Positions 52,300-62,194 of a stretch of DNA of 64,000 bases are shown here, piece by piece. The DNA comes from Symbiodinium natans (Eukaryota > Sar > Dinophyceae > Suessiales > Symbiodiniaceae). A program made the translations under genes and the position numbers. The stretch covers positions 40,001 to 104,000 of the forward strand of contig CAJNDS010002678.1 of assembly GCA_905221605.1 (NCBI GenBank), in the 5' to 3' direction. The notes beneath the pieces are model-generated. The model saw only the letters and a program-made list of their open reading frames with translations. It was not told where the DNA came from and did not search any database. Positions within the stretch are counted from its first letter, which is position 1. Each line of letters opens with the position of its first letter.

Positions 52300-52550
52300 T
52301 CAAGGGTTCAGGGTTCAGGGTTTAGGGTTTAGGGTTCAGGGTTTAGGGTTTAGGGTTTAGGGTTTAGGGTTCAGGGTTCAGGGTTTAGGGTTTGGGGTTT
52401 AGGGTTTAGGGTTTAGGGTTTAGGGTTTAGGGTTCAGGGTTTACGGTTTAGCGTTTAGGGTTCAGGGTTTAGGGTTCAGGGTTCAGGGTTTAGGGTTTAG
52501 GGTTCAGGGTTCAGGGTTGAGGTTTTAGGGTTTAGCGTTTAGGGTTTAGG
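52300..52550. repeat. TTTAGGG/TTCAGGG array
   Basis: About 35 units with mixed variants. Confidence 0.95.
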
Positions 52551-52704
52551 GGGGGAGGGGCCTCCCTTTCACGCACACGGGTGGGGCAACTTCTCAATCG
52601 GGCTGCTTTAGCTTCTATAACCCGCAGCCCGACACCGATCTTTCTGTAAAAATTCGGGGATCAGGGTACGACTCCTAACGTGAGACTTTACGCTTGGGGC
52701 ATTT

Positions 52705-52806
52705 TTAGACTTCTTGCAGCCCAGAGATTCTCTTCTTCGGCGCGGGCTTGGCAGGTGAAGGTTGCGCAGGCTTGGCAGGAGGAGGCTGCGCGGGCTTGCC
52801 AAAGGC
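52705..52806 (-). CDS. Exon with PAKPAQP repeats, minus strand
   Basis: Acceptor CTGGCTCAG|GCC, then AFGKPAQPPPAKPAQPSPAK, PAPKKRISGLQEV, stop (52705-52707). A GC donor (TCTGG|GCTGCA) would splice it in phase to the terminal exon at 51728. Three PAKPA(Q/P) units form a disordered basic linker. TTTAGGG array right. Confidence 0.6.
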   Translation of the reverse strand, partial: AFGKPAQPPPAKPAQPSPAKPAPKKRISGLQEV

Positions 52807-53112
52807 CTGAGCCAGGGCCAAGCTTCCAAGGTTTAGGGTTTAGGGTTTAGGGTTTAGGGTTTAGGGTTTAGGGTTTAGGGTTTAGGGTTTAGGGTTTAGG
52901 GTTTAGGGTTTAGGGTTCCAAGCGCAAAGAGCCAGGCGAGCCCTGCTGTAGAAGTCACGACATCACACCTGAGGGGCCCGCTTTTGAAGCCCATGAGCTC
53001 CAGACTCCCAGAGCCCATGAGTAAGTAATGAGGGAATAAGGTACCCTGTCTCCCCTCTTTTTTTATACCCTTAGTATAGAACCATATATATATATACCCT
53101 TTAAGTATAGAA

Positions 53113-55930
53113 CTCGACTTGCTTGCAGTCCGTTTATTCTGCGCACACCACTTCGCAACATAACAACATGTTCCATCCATGGCTTGCCCTGCAAGTCACG
53201 ACAATCAGACCTGCAGGGCTTAAGGAATATAGAATGCAGTGCCGCGCAAGGAGCAAAACTCGACTTGCTGGCAGTCCGTTTGGGACGAGGCCACTGGGGA
53301 TGTACACCACGACATCAAAGTGCCCCTCACCGTGGCGGGCTGCTGAGAAGACACAGCCGGGCATCCGAGCGCGTGTTCACCACCTCTGGGAGTGTCTGAA
53401 ATGCACAAATTCTGCGCACGCCACTTCGCAACATAGCAACATGTTCCATCCATGGCTTGCCCTGGAAGTCACGACAATCGGACCTACAGGGCTTAGGAAT
53501 ATAGAATGCAGTGCCGCGCAAGGAGCAAAACTCGACTTGCTGGCAGTCCGTTTGGGACGAGGCCACTGGGTATGTACACCACGACATCAAAGTGCCCCTC
53601 ACCGTGGCGGGCTGCTGAGAAGACACAGCCGGGCATCCGAGCGCGTGTTCACCACCTCTGGGAGTGTCTGAAATGCACAAATTCTGCGCACGCCACTTCG
53701 CAACATAGCAACATGTTCCATCCATGGCTTGCCCTGGAAGTCACGACAATCGGACCTACAGGGCTTAGGAATATAGAATGCAGTGCCGCGCAAGGAGCAA
53801 AACTCGACTTGCTGGCAGTCCGTTTGGGACGAGGCCACTGGGGATGTACACCACGACATCAAAGTGCCCCTCACCGTGGCGGGCTGCTGAGAAGACACAG
53901 CCGGGCATCCGAGCGCGTGTTCACCACCTCTGGGAGTGTCTGAAATGCACAAATTCTGCGCACGCCACTTCGCAACATAGCAACATGTTCCATCCATGGC
54001 TTGCCCTGCAAGTCACGACAATCGGACCTACAGGGCTTAAGGAATATAGAATGCAGTGCCGCGCAAGGAGCAAAACTCGACTTGCTGGCAGTCCGTTTGG
54101 GACGAGGCCACTGGGGATGTACACCACGACATGAAAGTGCCCCTCACCGTGGCGGGCTGCTGAGAAGACACAGCCGGGCATCCGAGCGCGTGTTCACCAC
54201 CTCTGGGAGTGTCTGAAATGCACAAATTCTGCGCACGCCACTTCGCAACATAGCAACATGTTCCATCCATGGCTTGCCCTGGAAGTCACGACAATCGGAC
54301 CTACAGGGCTTAGGAATATAGAATGCAGTGCCGCGCAAGGAGCAAAACTCGACTTGCTGGCAGTCCGTTTGGGACGAGGCCACTGGGGATGTACACCACG
54401 ACATCAAAGTGCCCCTCACCGTGGCGGGCTGCTGAGAAGACACAGCCGGGCATCCGAGCGCGTGTTCACCACCTCTGGGAGTGTCTGAAATGCACAAATT
54501 CTGCGCACGCCACTTCGCAACATAGCAACATGTTCCATCCATGGCTTGCCCTGGAAGTCACGACAATCGGACCTACAGGGCTTAGGAATATAGAATGCAG
54601 TGCCGCGCAAGGAGCAAAACTCGACTTTGGCAGTCCGTTTGGGACGAGGCCACTGGGGATGTACACCACGACATCAAAGTGCCCCTCACCGTGGCGGGCT
54701 GCTGAGAAGACACAGCCGGGCATCCGAGCGCGTGTTCACCACCTCTGGGAGTGTCTGAAATGCACAATTCTGCGCACGCCACTTCGCAACATAGCAACAT
54801 GTTCCATCCATGGCTTGCTGGAAGTCACGACAATCGGACCTACAGGGCTTAGGAATTAGAATGCAGTGCCGCGCAAGGAGCAAAACTCGACTTGCTGGCA
54901 GTCCGTTTGGGACGAGGCCACTGGGGATGTACACCACGACATCAAAGTGCCCCTCACCGTGGCGGGCTGCTGAGAAGACACAGCCGGGCATCCGAGCGCG
55001 TGTTCACCACCTCTGGGAGTGTCTGAAATGCACAAATTCTGCGCACGCCACTTCGCAACATAGCAACATGTTCCATCCATGGCTTGCCCTGGAAGTCACG
55101 ACAATCGGACCTACAGGGCTTAGGAATATAGAATGCAGTGCCGCGCAAGGAGCAAAACTCGACTTGCTGGCAGTCCGTTTGGGACGAGGCCACTGGGGAT
55201 GTACACCACGACATCAAAGTGCCCCTCACCGTGGCGGGCTGCTGAGAAGACACAGCCGGGCATCCGAGCGCGTGTTCACCACCTCTGGGAGTGTCTGAAA
55301 TGCACAAATTCTGCGCACGCCACTTCGCAACATAGCAACATGTTCCATCCATGGCTTGCCCTGCAAGTCACGACAATCAGACCTACAGGGCTTAAGGAAT
55401 ATAGAATGCAGTGCCGCGCAAGGAGCAAAACTCGACTTGCTGGCAGTCCGTTTGGGACGAGGCCACTGGGGATGTACACCACGACATCAAAGTGCCCCTC
55501 ACCGTGGCGGGCTGCTGAGAAGACACAGCCGGGCATCCGAGCGCGTGTTCACCACCTCTGGGAGTGTCTGAAATGCACAAATTCTGCGCACGCCACTTCG
55601 CAACATAACAACATGTTCCATCCATGGCTTGCCCTGCAAGTCACGACGATCATACCTGCAGGGCTTAAGGAATATAGAATGCAGTGCCGCGCAAGGAGCA
55701 AAACTCGACTTGCTTGCAGTCCGTTTGGGACGAGGCCACTGCGGAAGTACACCACGACATCAAAGTGCCCCTCACCGTGGCGGGCTGCTGAGAGGACACA
55801 GCCAGGCATCCGAGTGAGTGTTCACCACCTCTAGGAGTGTCTGAAATGCACTAGTCCTGCGCACGCCACTTCGCAACATAGCAACATGTTCCATCCATGG
55901 CTCATCAGACCTGCAGGGCCCGAGGCCATA
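53113..55930. repeat. Tandem array of a 272/273-bp unit, 10 full copies plus partial ends
   Basis: CAGTCCGTTTGGGACGAGG recurs every 272-273 bp from about 53273 to 55718. Copies are about 97-99% alike; edge copies are more diverged or deleted (53127 jumps 120 bp; 55890 lacks a segment; 54625 and 54820 carry small deletions). Units with one extra A (TTAAGGAATA) are 273 bp and keep frame. On the minus strand each unit has TGCATTTCAG|ACA, an open LPEVVNTRSDARLCLLSS segment, and a CACG|GTGAGG donor, so each unit could hold one exon and one intron. Confidence 0.9.
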
Positions 55931-55970
55931 TGTCACAGCCGTGATAATCGAGAGCCCTGCACCTGAGCAC

Positions 55971-56071
55971 GAAACCCTAAACCCTAAACCCCCCTAAACC
56001 CTAAACCCTAAACCCTAAACCCTAAACCCTAAACCCTAAACCCTAAACCCTAAACCCTAAACCCTAAACCC
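55971..56071. repeat. CCCTAAA array, about 14 units
   Basis: Contiguous block left of the candidate exon at 56085. Confidence 0.95.
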
Positions 56072-56084
56072 AGTCTGAACGTTG

Positions 56085-56145
56085 AGATCCTTAAGGAGCC
56101 TTGGGGCGCTTGCATGAGCTCGATCGGGCTTGGGTGACACGTCCT
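56085..56145 (-). CDS. Candidate exon, minus strand
   Basis: Acceptor ATACGCAG|GAC, then DVSPKPDRAHASAPRLLKDL, Asn, then donor AAC|GTTCAG. CCCTAAA left, degenerate TTTAGGG right. Confidence 0.45.
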
Positions 56146-56251
56146 GCGTATTGTGTTTAGGGTTTTGGGTTTTGGGTTTAGGGGTGAAGGATTCCCGAGT
56201 CTTGAAGCCCTGTACACCCGCAGCGGTCGCAGCCTGCTTGCCCAGGGACCT

Positions 56252-56290
56252 CGGTCGTTCTTGCTTCGCCCATCAGACATCACAGCGACT
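56252..56290 (-). CDS. Possible mini-exon, minus strand
   Basis: Sense GCAAGCAG|TC, then AVMSDGRSKNDR, then CGAG|GTCCCT. Short; between two TTTAGGG-type blocks. Confidence 0.35.
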
Positions 56291-56608
56291 GCTTGCTCAA
56301 GCGTCAAAAGGGTTTAGGGTGTAGGGTTTAGGGTTTTGGCTGGTCTTTTGCATGGATCGTGCGCGGCCCTCTTTGGGGTTTAGGGTTTAGGGGCTTCCAG
56401 GCTCAAAGAAGACATTGACACAACTTCTCGTCAACACCCAAGTGGCTGCTGGAGCGCTGGTGCCGTTGCCCAACCTGAAAGACACATGGCAGGTTTTAGG
56501 GTTTAGGTTTGAATTTGTGGAAGGGAATCTGGATCATCTGATACCATCTGAGAGGCCTCTCCAACAACACCCAGAAGCACAGCACCACTCATGATCCCGC
56601 TACACTTC

Positions 56609-56710
56609 TCACGGCCAAGACGACAGCGACACCAGGCCCCAGAGTTGGGACGGGGCGCTTGTATTGCTCTTCCAAGACGGTGGCACGTAGCTCTCGAACA
56701 AGGGAACCAC
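56609..56710 (-). CDS. PARP/ART-like gene, last exon
   Basis: Acceptor GTTCCCTCAG|GTG, then VVPLFESYVPPSWKSNTSAP, SQLWGLVSLSSWP, stop (56609-56611). VVPLFE is the usual end of the final strand of this dinoflagellate domain type as I know it. Enters in phase 0 from the exon at 57159. Confidence 0.75.
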   Translation of the reverse strand: MVPLFESYVPPSWKSNTSAPSQLWGLVSLSSWP

Positions 56711-57158
56711 CTGAGGGAACAGGAGGGGCGGGGGGGTGGGGGGGGGGCGGCAGAGGGTTGAGGGTTTTTGCCCAGCTCTGGAAACGCTCTCATTGGGACC
56801 AAGGGAGCTAAACCCTAAACCCTAAACCCTGAAAACCCTGAACCCCCTACACCCTTTAAACCCCATTTTTTCAAACCCCCTAATTAAACCCTGAACCCTG
56901 AAAACCCTGAACCCCCTAAACCCTTTAAACCCCATTTCAAACCCTAAACCCGCCATCAGGTCTGGTCAATAAACGCTTAACCAGACAAGGGGTTTCTCAG
57001 GCCGCCATGAGCCCTCGAAAGGGCACTTGGGTCCTCTCTTCGGGGTGACGAACCCTCAACCCTCGCCCTAAACCCTAAACCCTAAGCCCTAAACCCTAAA
57101 CCCTAAACCCTAAACCCTACACCCCAAAAACCCTCAACCCTCAACTTATCAGCCCAGC

Positions 57159-57209
57159 AGCGCCGTCCGGGCTGAAAACGACCATGGCGTCCCCGACACA
57201 CTTCACCAT
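57159..57209 (-). CDS. PARP/ART-like gene, exon with the third catalytic-position strand
   Basis: Acceptor CTGCACAG|ATG and GC donor GGCGCT|GCTGGG enclose 17 codons, MVKCVGDAMVVFSPDGA. The strand aligns with the PARP segment that carries the catalytic Glu (N-E-Y-V-V-Y type); here the residue is Asp in VGDAMVVF. CCCTAAA left (57060-57140), TTTAGGG right (57236-57303). Confidence 0.8.
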
Positions 57210-57282
57210 CTGTGCAGCGACTTTAAGGGTAGTTTAGGGTTTAGGGTTTAGGGTTTAGGGTTTAGGGTTTAGGGTTTCGGGT

Positions 57283-58000
57283 TTAGGGTTTAGGGTTTAG
57301 GGTTTGTATTGGGCCCAACCTTAGGGAACCAGCGTTTTGGGGTTGTAGGGTTTTAGGGCTTTGGGGTTTCTTTAGAGCTTTCGGGTTTTTGGGGGCTGAG
57401 GGTGTTAGCTTGCTTCTCTTGCCATCTGCTAAGCAAACGACAGGGATGCAAAATGAGTACAGTACACCCCCCACCCCCCCACTGAACCCTAAACCCTAAA
57501 CCCTACAAGCTAAACCCTAAACCCTAAACCCTAAACCCCAAACCCCAAACCCCAAACCCCAAACCCCAAACCCCAAACCCTCCCCACCCCCCCACCCCCC
57601 CACCCCACCCCCCATGGATCTGCTTTTTTTGGTGTGCTTGAGGTGCTAGCACGTGTTCGCCACCGAGGGTTTGTAATTTTATGGCTTAGGGCTTTCCGGG
57701 ATGTTTGGGAGACAAGCAGAACACACACATTGGTGTGCACCATGTTTCGTTGAAGGCTTGCTGCAGGAAGCACAAACCGAAAAAACATACCCCAAACCCT
57801 CAACCCTAAACGCTAAACCCTAAACCCTAAACCCCAAACCCTAAACCCTAAACAATCATCAAGCCATGGCTTGCCATTTTGGTATTCTCGGCTCCCTCCA
57901 ATGTCCATGGAAATGTTACCCTGAACCCTAAACCCTAAACCCTAAACCCTAAACCCCAGCTCGAATGCTTCTGCAAGCAGACCTTCAAACGAACTTTGGA
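57283..58000 (-). other. Intron of the PARP-like gene with exon-like stretches
   Basis: Two phase-compatible open segments, 57854-57920 (GNISMDIGGSREYQNGKPWL; acceptor GGGTTCAG| and donor ATT|GTTTAGGG) and 57609-57760 (SLQRNMVHTNVCVLLVSQTS and more), lie between catalytic exons. The PARP-type domain does not need them: joining 59019 to 57209 directly gives the expected sequence. They could be an alternative exon pair, a nested relic, or chance. Confidence 0.35.
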
Positions 58001-58834
58001 AAACCCATGTTTCCTGAGAGTGGCGTTGCAAACCATTTGCTTTTCCAATGTGTTTCGCAAGCTCGCCTTCACAAACATTGAAAGACACGAAACAAAGTAT
58101 AGGATTCAAAGTTGTCGAATCGACTCGGCCCAAAATTCAGTAGTTTGGCTTTCATTTTTTCTTGGGGTTTCCTAATGTTTTGGGAACATGGGCCCCGCAA
58201 GACATTGGAAACAAAACAAACCGACGAGGGCCTTGCACCAGCATTTGCAACTTCTGGTGCTTGTGCCAGCAGACCCTTGCAAAAGCGTGTTGTTGCTTTT
58301 TTTTGGCAAGCAGCCTCCAAAAAAAAGTGGCCGGGCATATTGGAAGAGAAAGAAGTACAACTGCTGGGACAACCGGGTGTGCGAAATCATTAGCGTAAAT
58401 CGGCAGCTAGTTTCTTCCTTTTGTGCTTACAGGGATGAGTTACATTCCTTGAAGCAAGATAACAAAGGGCTTGCAGCTGAAAATACTGCACCCATCTATT
58501 GAACGAAGGAACTCGTAGGCTTTTTCTGTTTCCAAGCATGTACTCATGACCCAAGCTTTGGCGCTCCATGTTTTGGACCAGTGGGAACTGAGGACCGGCC
58601 CCCCACAGAAAAAGGAGGAACTTCCACTGAACTTCCGCTGCAAGTGAAGCGTCGCAGCCAACGCAAGGGACCACACTTCGCGCTCACAAAATACAGTAAG
58701 GACCCTATCACAGCTCCAGTGGTTGGGTAACCAGAGGGTCCTTGTAAAGTCTGGACACGCTATAGCTTCGAATATGTCGGCTCCACTCCAGAAACTGTGC
58801 GCATGTTGAAAAAATCTAAACCCCTAGCTACCAA
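58000..58834. other. Unique DNA inside the PARP-like gene intron
   Basis: Overlapping ORFs on both strands of 63-104 codons; none recognised. Two similar minus-strand stretches (near 57960-57990 and 58240-58290; GGTCTGCTTGCAGAAGC and GGTCTGCTGGCACAAGC) suggest a duplicated repeat. Confidence 0.4.
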
Positions 58835-58933
58835 TTGCTTAAGAATCCACCCAAAAACAACATATTCCTCCTTATAAGGGTGAGATAGGGACATTATCTT
58901 ATATTTTTGTTGGGGGGGGTCTTAAGCAAACAG
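58834..58933. mobile_element. Inverted-repeat element, family 2
   Basis: AATTGCTTAAGAATCCACCC on the left, inverse CTGTTTGCTTAAGACCCCCC on the right, TATAAGGGTGAGATAGG inside. Confidence 0.8.
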
Positions 58934-58944
58934 AAGCAAAAGTC

Positions 58945-58994
58945 CCCCCAGTATGGTTATAAGTACAGTTCTAATTGGATAAGTACCATGAACC
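58945..58994. mobile_element. Family 3 element, one end only
   Basis: CAGTATGGTTATAAGTACAG to AGTACCATGAACC, 25 bp downstream (sense) of the exon at 59019. Confidence 0.6.
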
Positions 58995-59018
58995 AAAAAA
59001 AAGCGTCTCCGGAAGAAC

Positions 59019-59073
59019 TGCCTGGTCCTGCCGCACAGCGCACACAAGCATCGAGTCCGCTGTGCAGAAGCCC
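59019..59073 (-). CDS. PARP/ART-like gene, exon 5
   Basis: Acceptor GAGTGCAG|G and donor GGCA|GTTCTT enclose GFCTADSMLVCAVRQDQA. The first base completes the split Arg codon of the previous exon, giving WLSR-GFC and then MLVCAV, a strand typical of this domain. TTTAGGG right (59090-59180). Confidence 0.8.
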
Positions 59074-59208
59074 CTGCACTCATCAGCAGGGTTTGGGGTT
59101 TAGGGTTTGGGGTTTGGGGATTAGGGTTAAGGGTTTAGGGTTTAGGGTTTGGGGTTTGGGGTTTAGGGTTTAGGGTTTAGGGCAACAGCAGGGTTTGGGG
59201 CCTAGGTT

Positions 59209-59320
59209 GGGATGTTCCCCCTTGTACTAAGGGTCCTTAATGGGGATTCTATATAATAGCAGGGGACTAGAATCATCTATATTGGACTACTATTTGTATT
59301 AGGGGGGGACATCCCAAGGT
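59209..59320. mobile_element. Inverted-repeat element, family 1
   Basis: TTGGGATGTTCCCCCTTGTA ... GGGGGGGACATCCCAA, in the large intron of the PARP-like gene. Confidence 0.8.
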
Positions 59321-59329
59321 TTAGGGCTT

Positions 59330-59480
59330 CGGGTAGAGGGAGCATTTCGAGCGCGCGGGTTTTGAAGCTTCATGCAGGGTGTCAGAGTCGTCTGCGCTGA
59401 GTGTTGGGGTTGTGGGGGGTTCGACCCGGAACTCTGAACCGCCTTTGTTGTCCGGAGTGGACATTTCGTTGCATTGTGGT
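59330..59480 (-). other. Exon-like open stretch in the PARP-like gene intron
   Basis: Sense ATG at 59462-59464, then STPDNKGGSEFRVEPPTTPT, LSADDSDTLHEASKPARS. Strikingly protein-like and acidic, yet the flanking catalytic exons join without it. No heptamer flanks. A caution against calling single open islands. Confidence 0.3.
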
Positions 59481-59503
59481 CCCTTTTGGGAACCCTAAAC
59501 CTA

Positions 59504-59625
59504 CTGTTTGCTTAAGACCCCCCCAAGAATAACAGATAGCCATCCCATATTGGCCTTATAAGGAAGTACATGTTCATTTTGTTGTTTTTTCGGGGGGGGG
59601 GGGGGAGGGGGGGGGGGTTCTTAAG
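59504..59625. mobile_element. Inverted-repeat element, family 2
   Basis: CTGTTTGCTTAAGACCCCCC on the left; right arm T-run, G-run, TTCTTAAG. Confidence 0.8.
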
Positions 59626-59802
59626 TATCTAGGAGAGATGTGATAATCTCACAACAAATCGTAACCGAACAGCCTCCATAGTGTGCGCAGAGACCCAAAA
59701 ATGTGTCGGTGCACCTGCTTGCAATTTCAAAGCCTCTCTCAACTCTATACCCTAAACCCTGCTACCCTTCTTGAACCCAAAATAAAGTAATGACCTAACG
59801 AT

Positions 59803-59907
59803 TGGGGTGTTTCCCCTTATGCTAACAATCCTTAAATAGTACCCCCCCCCCCCCGGATGTATCATCCCCAGTAAGGACTGTGAGTACAAAACGGGGAACA
59901 TCCCAAC
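59803..59907. mobile_element. Inverted-repeat element, family 1
   Basis: TTGGGGTGTTTCCCCTTATG ... ACGGGGAACATCCCAA, with a C run at the centre. Confidence 0.75.
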
Positions 59908-60024
59908 CCCGAGTTTCAGACCCAGAGTTGCTTGGGCCCTGGTCCCAAACTGCACAGAAGCACACGCGCAGGCAGCACCCCCAACATTCTCAATCTGCAG
60001 CATGGCTACTGTGGTGCTGACATG

Positions 60025-60110
60025 ATGATGGTCATGAATGTGAATATGAATATGAATATGAATATGAATATGAATATGAATATGAATATTAACTTGGATA
60101 TGAACATGAA
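60025..60110. repeat. GAATAT hexamer microsatellite
   Basis: About 12 units of ATGAAT/GAATAT type. Confidence 0.9.
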
Positions 60111-60713
60111 TATGACTCTGTCTGCAAGAAACCAGGCCTGTCTACCAGGCTCCAGTTCTAGGTGTTTGTTGTGCGTATTGCAGGCATCTAAAGCCTACAG
60201 CCCCTTGGCGAGACTCAACACACTCGGTGCTGAAGAAGGAAATACGATACTCCCCTTAGAACCTTAATAAAGGTATCATTTTTAATATCCTCTTGGGTTT
60301 TATATGAACAAATATTAAAAAAAAAAAACAACACCTTGAAGGATATAGAATGGTCCTCTGCAGCTTCTTGCCGGCTTCCCGTCGGCCAGCTCGACTCTTC
60401 GTCTTGCTTCTCCCAATAACCAAAAGGGAAAAAGTTAAACTTTATTCTTCCTACCATATATAAGGAAACCCAACAAATTTAAGTTCAACTATTGGCTAAG
60501 TAAGTAGTACAAGAGACCAAGCGCCAGGCAACAGACTGCCAGTACTGTTCTTGGCTGCTGAGTTCATAACCCCCCCCCCCCCCCCCCCAACAGTGTACAC
60601 TTTCAGTTCTATAGAGGGGATTTTTAGTATCCCAAAAAGTGTCAAGTGTACTCACTCAGCTACGAAGTAAACCCACTAAACCCTTCTAAGTGCTTTTGAG
60701 AACGCAGGGGTGC

Positions 60714-60788
60714 CTCGACAGCCAACATGCGTCAACGTTTGCCGTGTAGATTCCCAGGCCATGGGCAGAACCATGTGCCACTGGAATC
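60714..60788 (-). CDS. PARP/ART-like gene, exon 4 (catalytic Tyr)
   Basis: Acceptor CCCCAG|G and GC donor TCGAG|GCACCC enclose 24 codons plus split bases: IPVAHGSAHGLGIYTANV, DACWLS. G-x-G-I-Y-T-A corresponds to the PARP G-x-G-I-Y-F-A strand with the second catalytic residue, Tyr. Split Glu and Arg codons at its two ends match its neighbours. TTTAGGG right (60791-60825). Confidence 0.85.
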
Positions 60789-61504
60789 CTGGGGTTTAGG
60801 GCTTAGGGCTTAGGGTTTAGGGTTCACAGGGCACCCAGAAACTCAGCCAGGAACAGGGCCTCCGATTTTAGAACGCCTACGAAACGATCAGACAAACGAA
60901 ACAAGAAAGTCTGAGTTGGAGCTCAGACAGTTGCTTCAGTAGGGTTTAGGGTTTAGGCCTATCAAGATCTCGTCTGAGACACGTGGTGGGCTGCTCGGGA
61001 ACTTCGAACAGGTTGGGACGGGGGGGTAGACAAACAGAACTGAAGCTTGCTTTGGTTCTTTTTCTTCGCTGTGGTATTTGGGGTTCAGCGTTCAGGGTTT
61101 AGGGTTTGGGGTTTAGGGCTTAGGGTTTAGGGGGTCCAGATCTTGGGGGTGTAGGTGGTTTCTTGCGTGCGAATGACTACATGGAGAACACCTGCCGGTT
61201 CTGGGGAAGTGGTCCGACTGGTTTGCCGTTAAGGCACGCAAATTCAGTGGCAACCATAGGTAACCATACCACCATTGTGTATATATATATATAATACAAT
61301 ACATACACACTGTGCATCATCCGTATTCTTATTAGGGCACATGAATCCAGCAGCAAAGCAGTTTCCCCCAAGATCAAGGCACCACTGTACATCACCCCTA
61401 TAATCCCTAAACCCGAAACCGTAAACCCGGAACCCTAAACCCTAATTAAACCCTAAACCCTAAACCCTAAACCCTAAACCCAGCTTCCCCCAAGACCAAG
61501 GCGC

Positions 61505-61549
61505 TCATTCTTCATGCCAGGGATGAGCAGGCCCCGTGAGAAGATGGAC
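61505..61549 (-). CDS. PARP/ART-like gene, exon 3
   Basis: Acceptor GGCCCTCAG|G and GC donor AATGA|GCGCCT enclose SIFSRGLLIPGMKN with split Pro and Glu codons. It matches the I-x-x-x-G-L segment after the catalytic His in PARP-type domains. A paralogous stretch (CAAGATCAAGGCACC versus CAAGACCAAGGCGC) occurs at 61366-61386. CCCTAAA left, TTTAGGG right. Confidence 0.85.
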   Translation of the reverse strand, partial: VHLLTGPAHPWHEE

Positions 61550-61565
61550 CTGAGGGCCGCTGGGT

Positions 61566-61803
61566 TTGGGGTTTAGGGTTTAGGGTTTAGGGCTTAGGGT
61601 TTAGGGTTTAGGGTTTAGGGTTTAGGGTTTAGGGTTTGGGGTTTAGGGTTTAGGGTTTAGGGTTTAGGGTTTAGGGTTTAGGGTTTAGGGTTTAGGGTTT
61701 AGGGTTTAGGGTTTAGGGTTTAGGGTTTAGGGTTTAGGGTTTAGGTTTTAGGGTTTAGGGTTTAGGGTTTGGGGTTTGGGGTTTAGGGTTTAGGGTTTAG
61801 GGC
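61566..61803. repeat. TTTAGGG array, about 33 units
   Basis: Right neighbour of the exon at 61505-61549; forms one arm of the 463-nt intron 61550-62012, whose other arm is CCCTAAA at 61887-61976. Confidence 0.97.
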
Positions 61804-61886
61804 GCCTCCAAAGCACCCTGGCGTCCGCGACCGTCGGACGGCGAAGCATCCCTTAATTAAGCGCGCCTCTCCCGGTTGGACAGCAA

Positions 61887-61976
61887 TGGCCCTAACCCCT
61901 AAACCCTAAACCCTAAACCCTAAACCCTAAACCCTAAACCCTAAACCCTAAACCCTAAACCCTAAACCCTAAACCC
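61887..61976. repeat. CCCTAAA array, about 12 units
   Basis: Second arm of intron 61550-62012, inverted relative to 61566-61803. Confidence 0.97.
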
Positions 61977-62012
61977 TGGCCCAGAAACCCTCAAGTCCGA
62001 AGTCCACGGGGC

Positions 62013-62065
62013 GGGTAGTTCTTCGTGTCCGTGCCATGGAATGCAGGCTTGATGCGGGCCGAGTC
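62013..62065 (-). CDS. PARP/ART-like gene, exon 2 (catalytic His)
   Basis: Acceptor AATCCTAG|GAC and GC donor TACCC|GCCCCG enclose 17 codons, DSARIKPAFHGTDTKNY, plus a split Pro. FHGT corresponds to the H-G-S/T of PARP-type ADP-ribosyltransferases that holds NAD+. Entered in phase 0 from the exon at 62668. CCCTAAA left, TTTAGGG right (62097-62205). Confidence 0.85.
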
Positions 62066-62096
62066 CTAGGATTCAAGGGGTATAAGGATGAATTAG

Positions 62097-62148
62097 GGTT
62101 TAGGGTTTAGGGTTTAGGGTTTAGGGTTTAGGGTTTAGGGTTTAGGGT

Positions 62149-62194
<46 letters not shown>

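Noticed and set aside
53123-55834. ORFs of 130-233 codons in the tandem array taken as full genes
   Set aside because: They depend on the 272/273-bp unit length and switch frame between copies; at most a short exon per unit is plausible.
53113-55930. CRISPR array
   Set aside because: The units are direct tandem copies without spacers, in a eukaryotic genome.
60518-60557. Exon QPRTVLAVCCLA as the PARP-gene segment after the Tyr exon
   Set aside because: The segment at 59019-59073 continues the domain (R-GFC...MLVCAV) with correct split-codon phase, so this one is superfluous.
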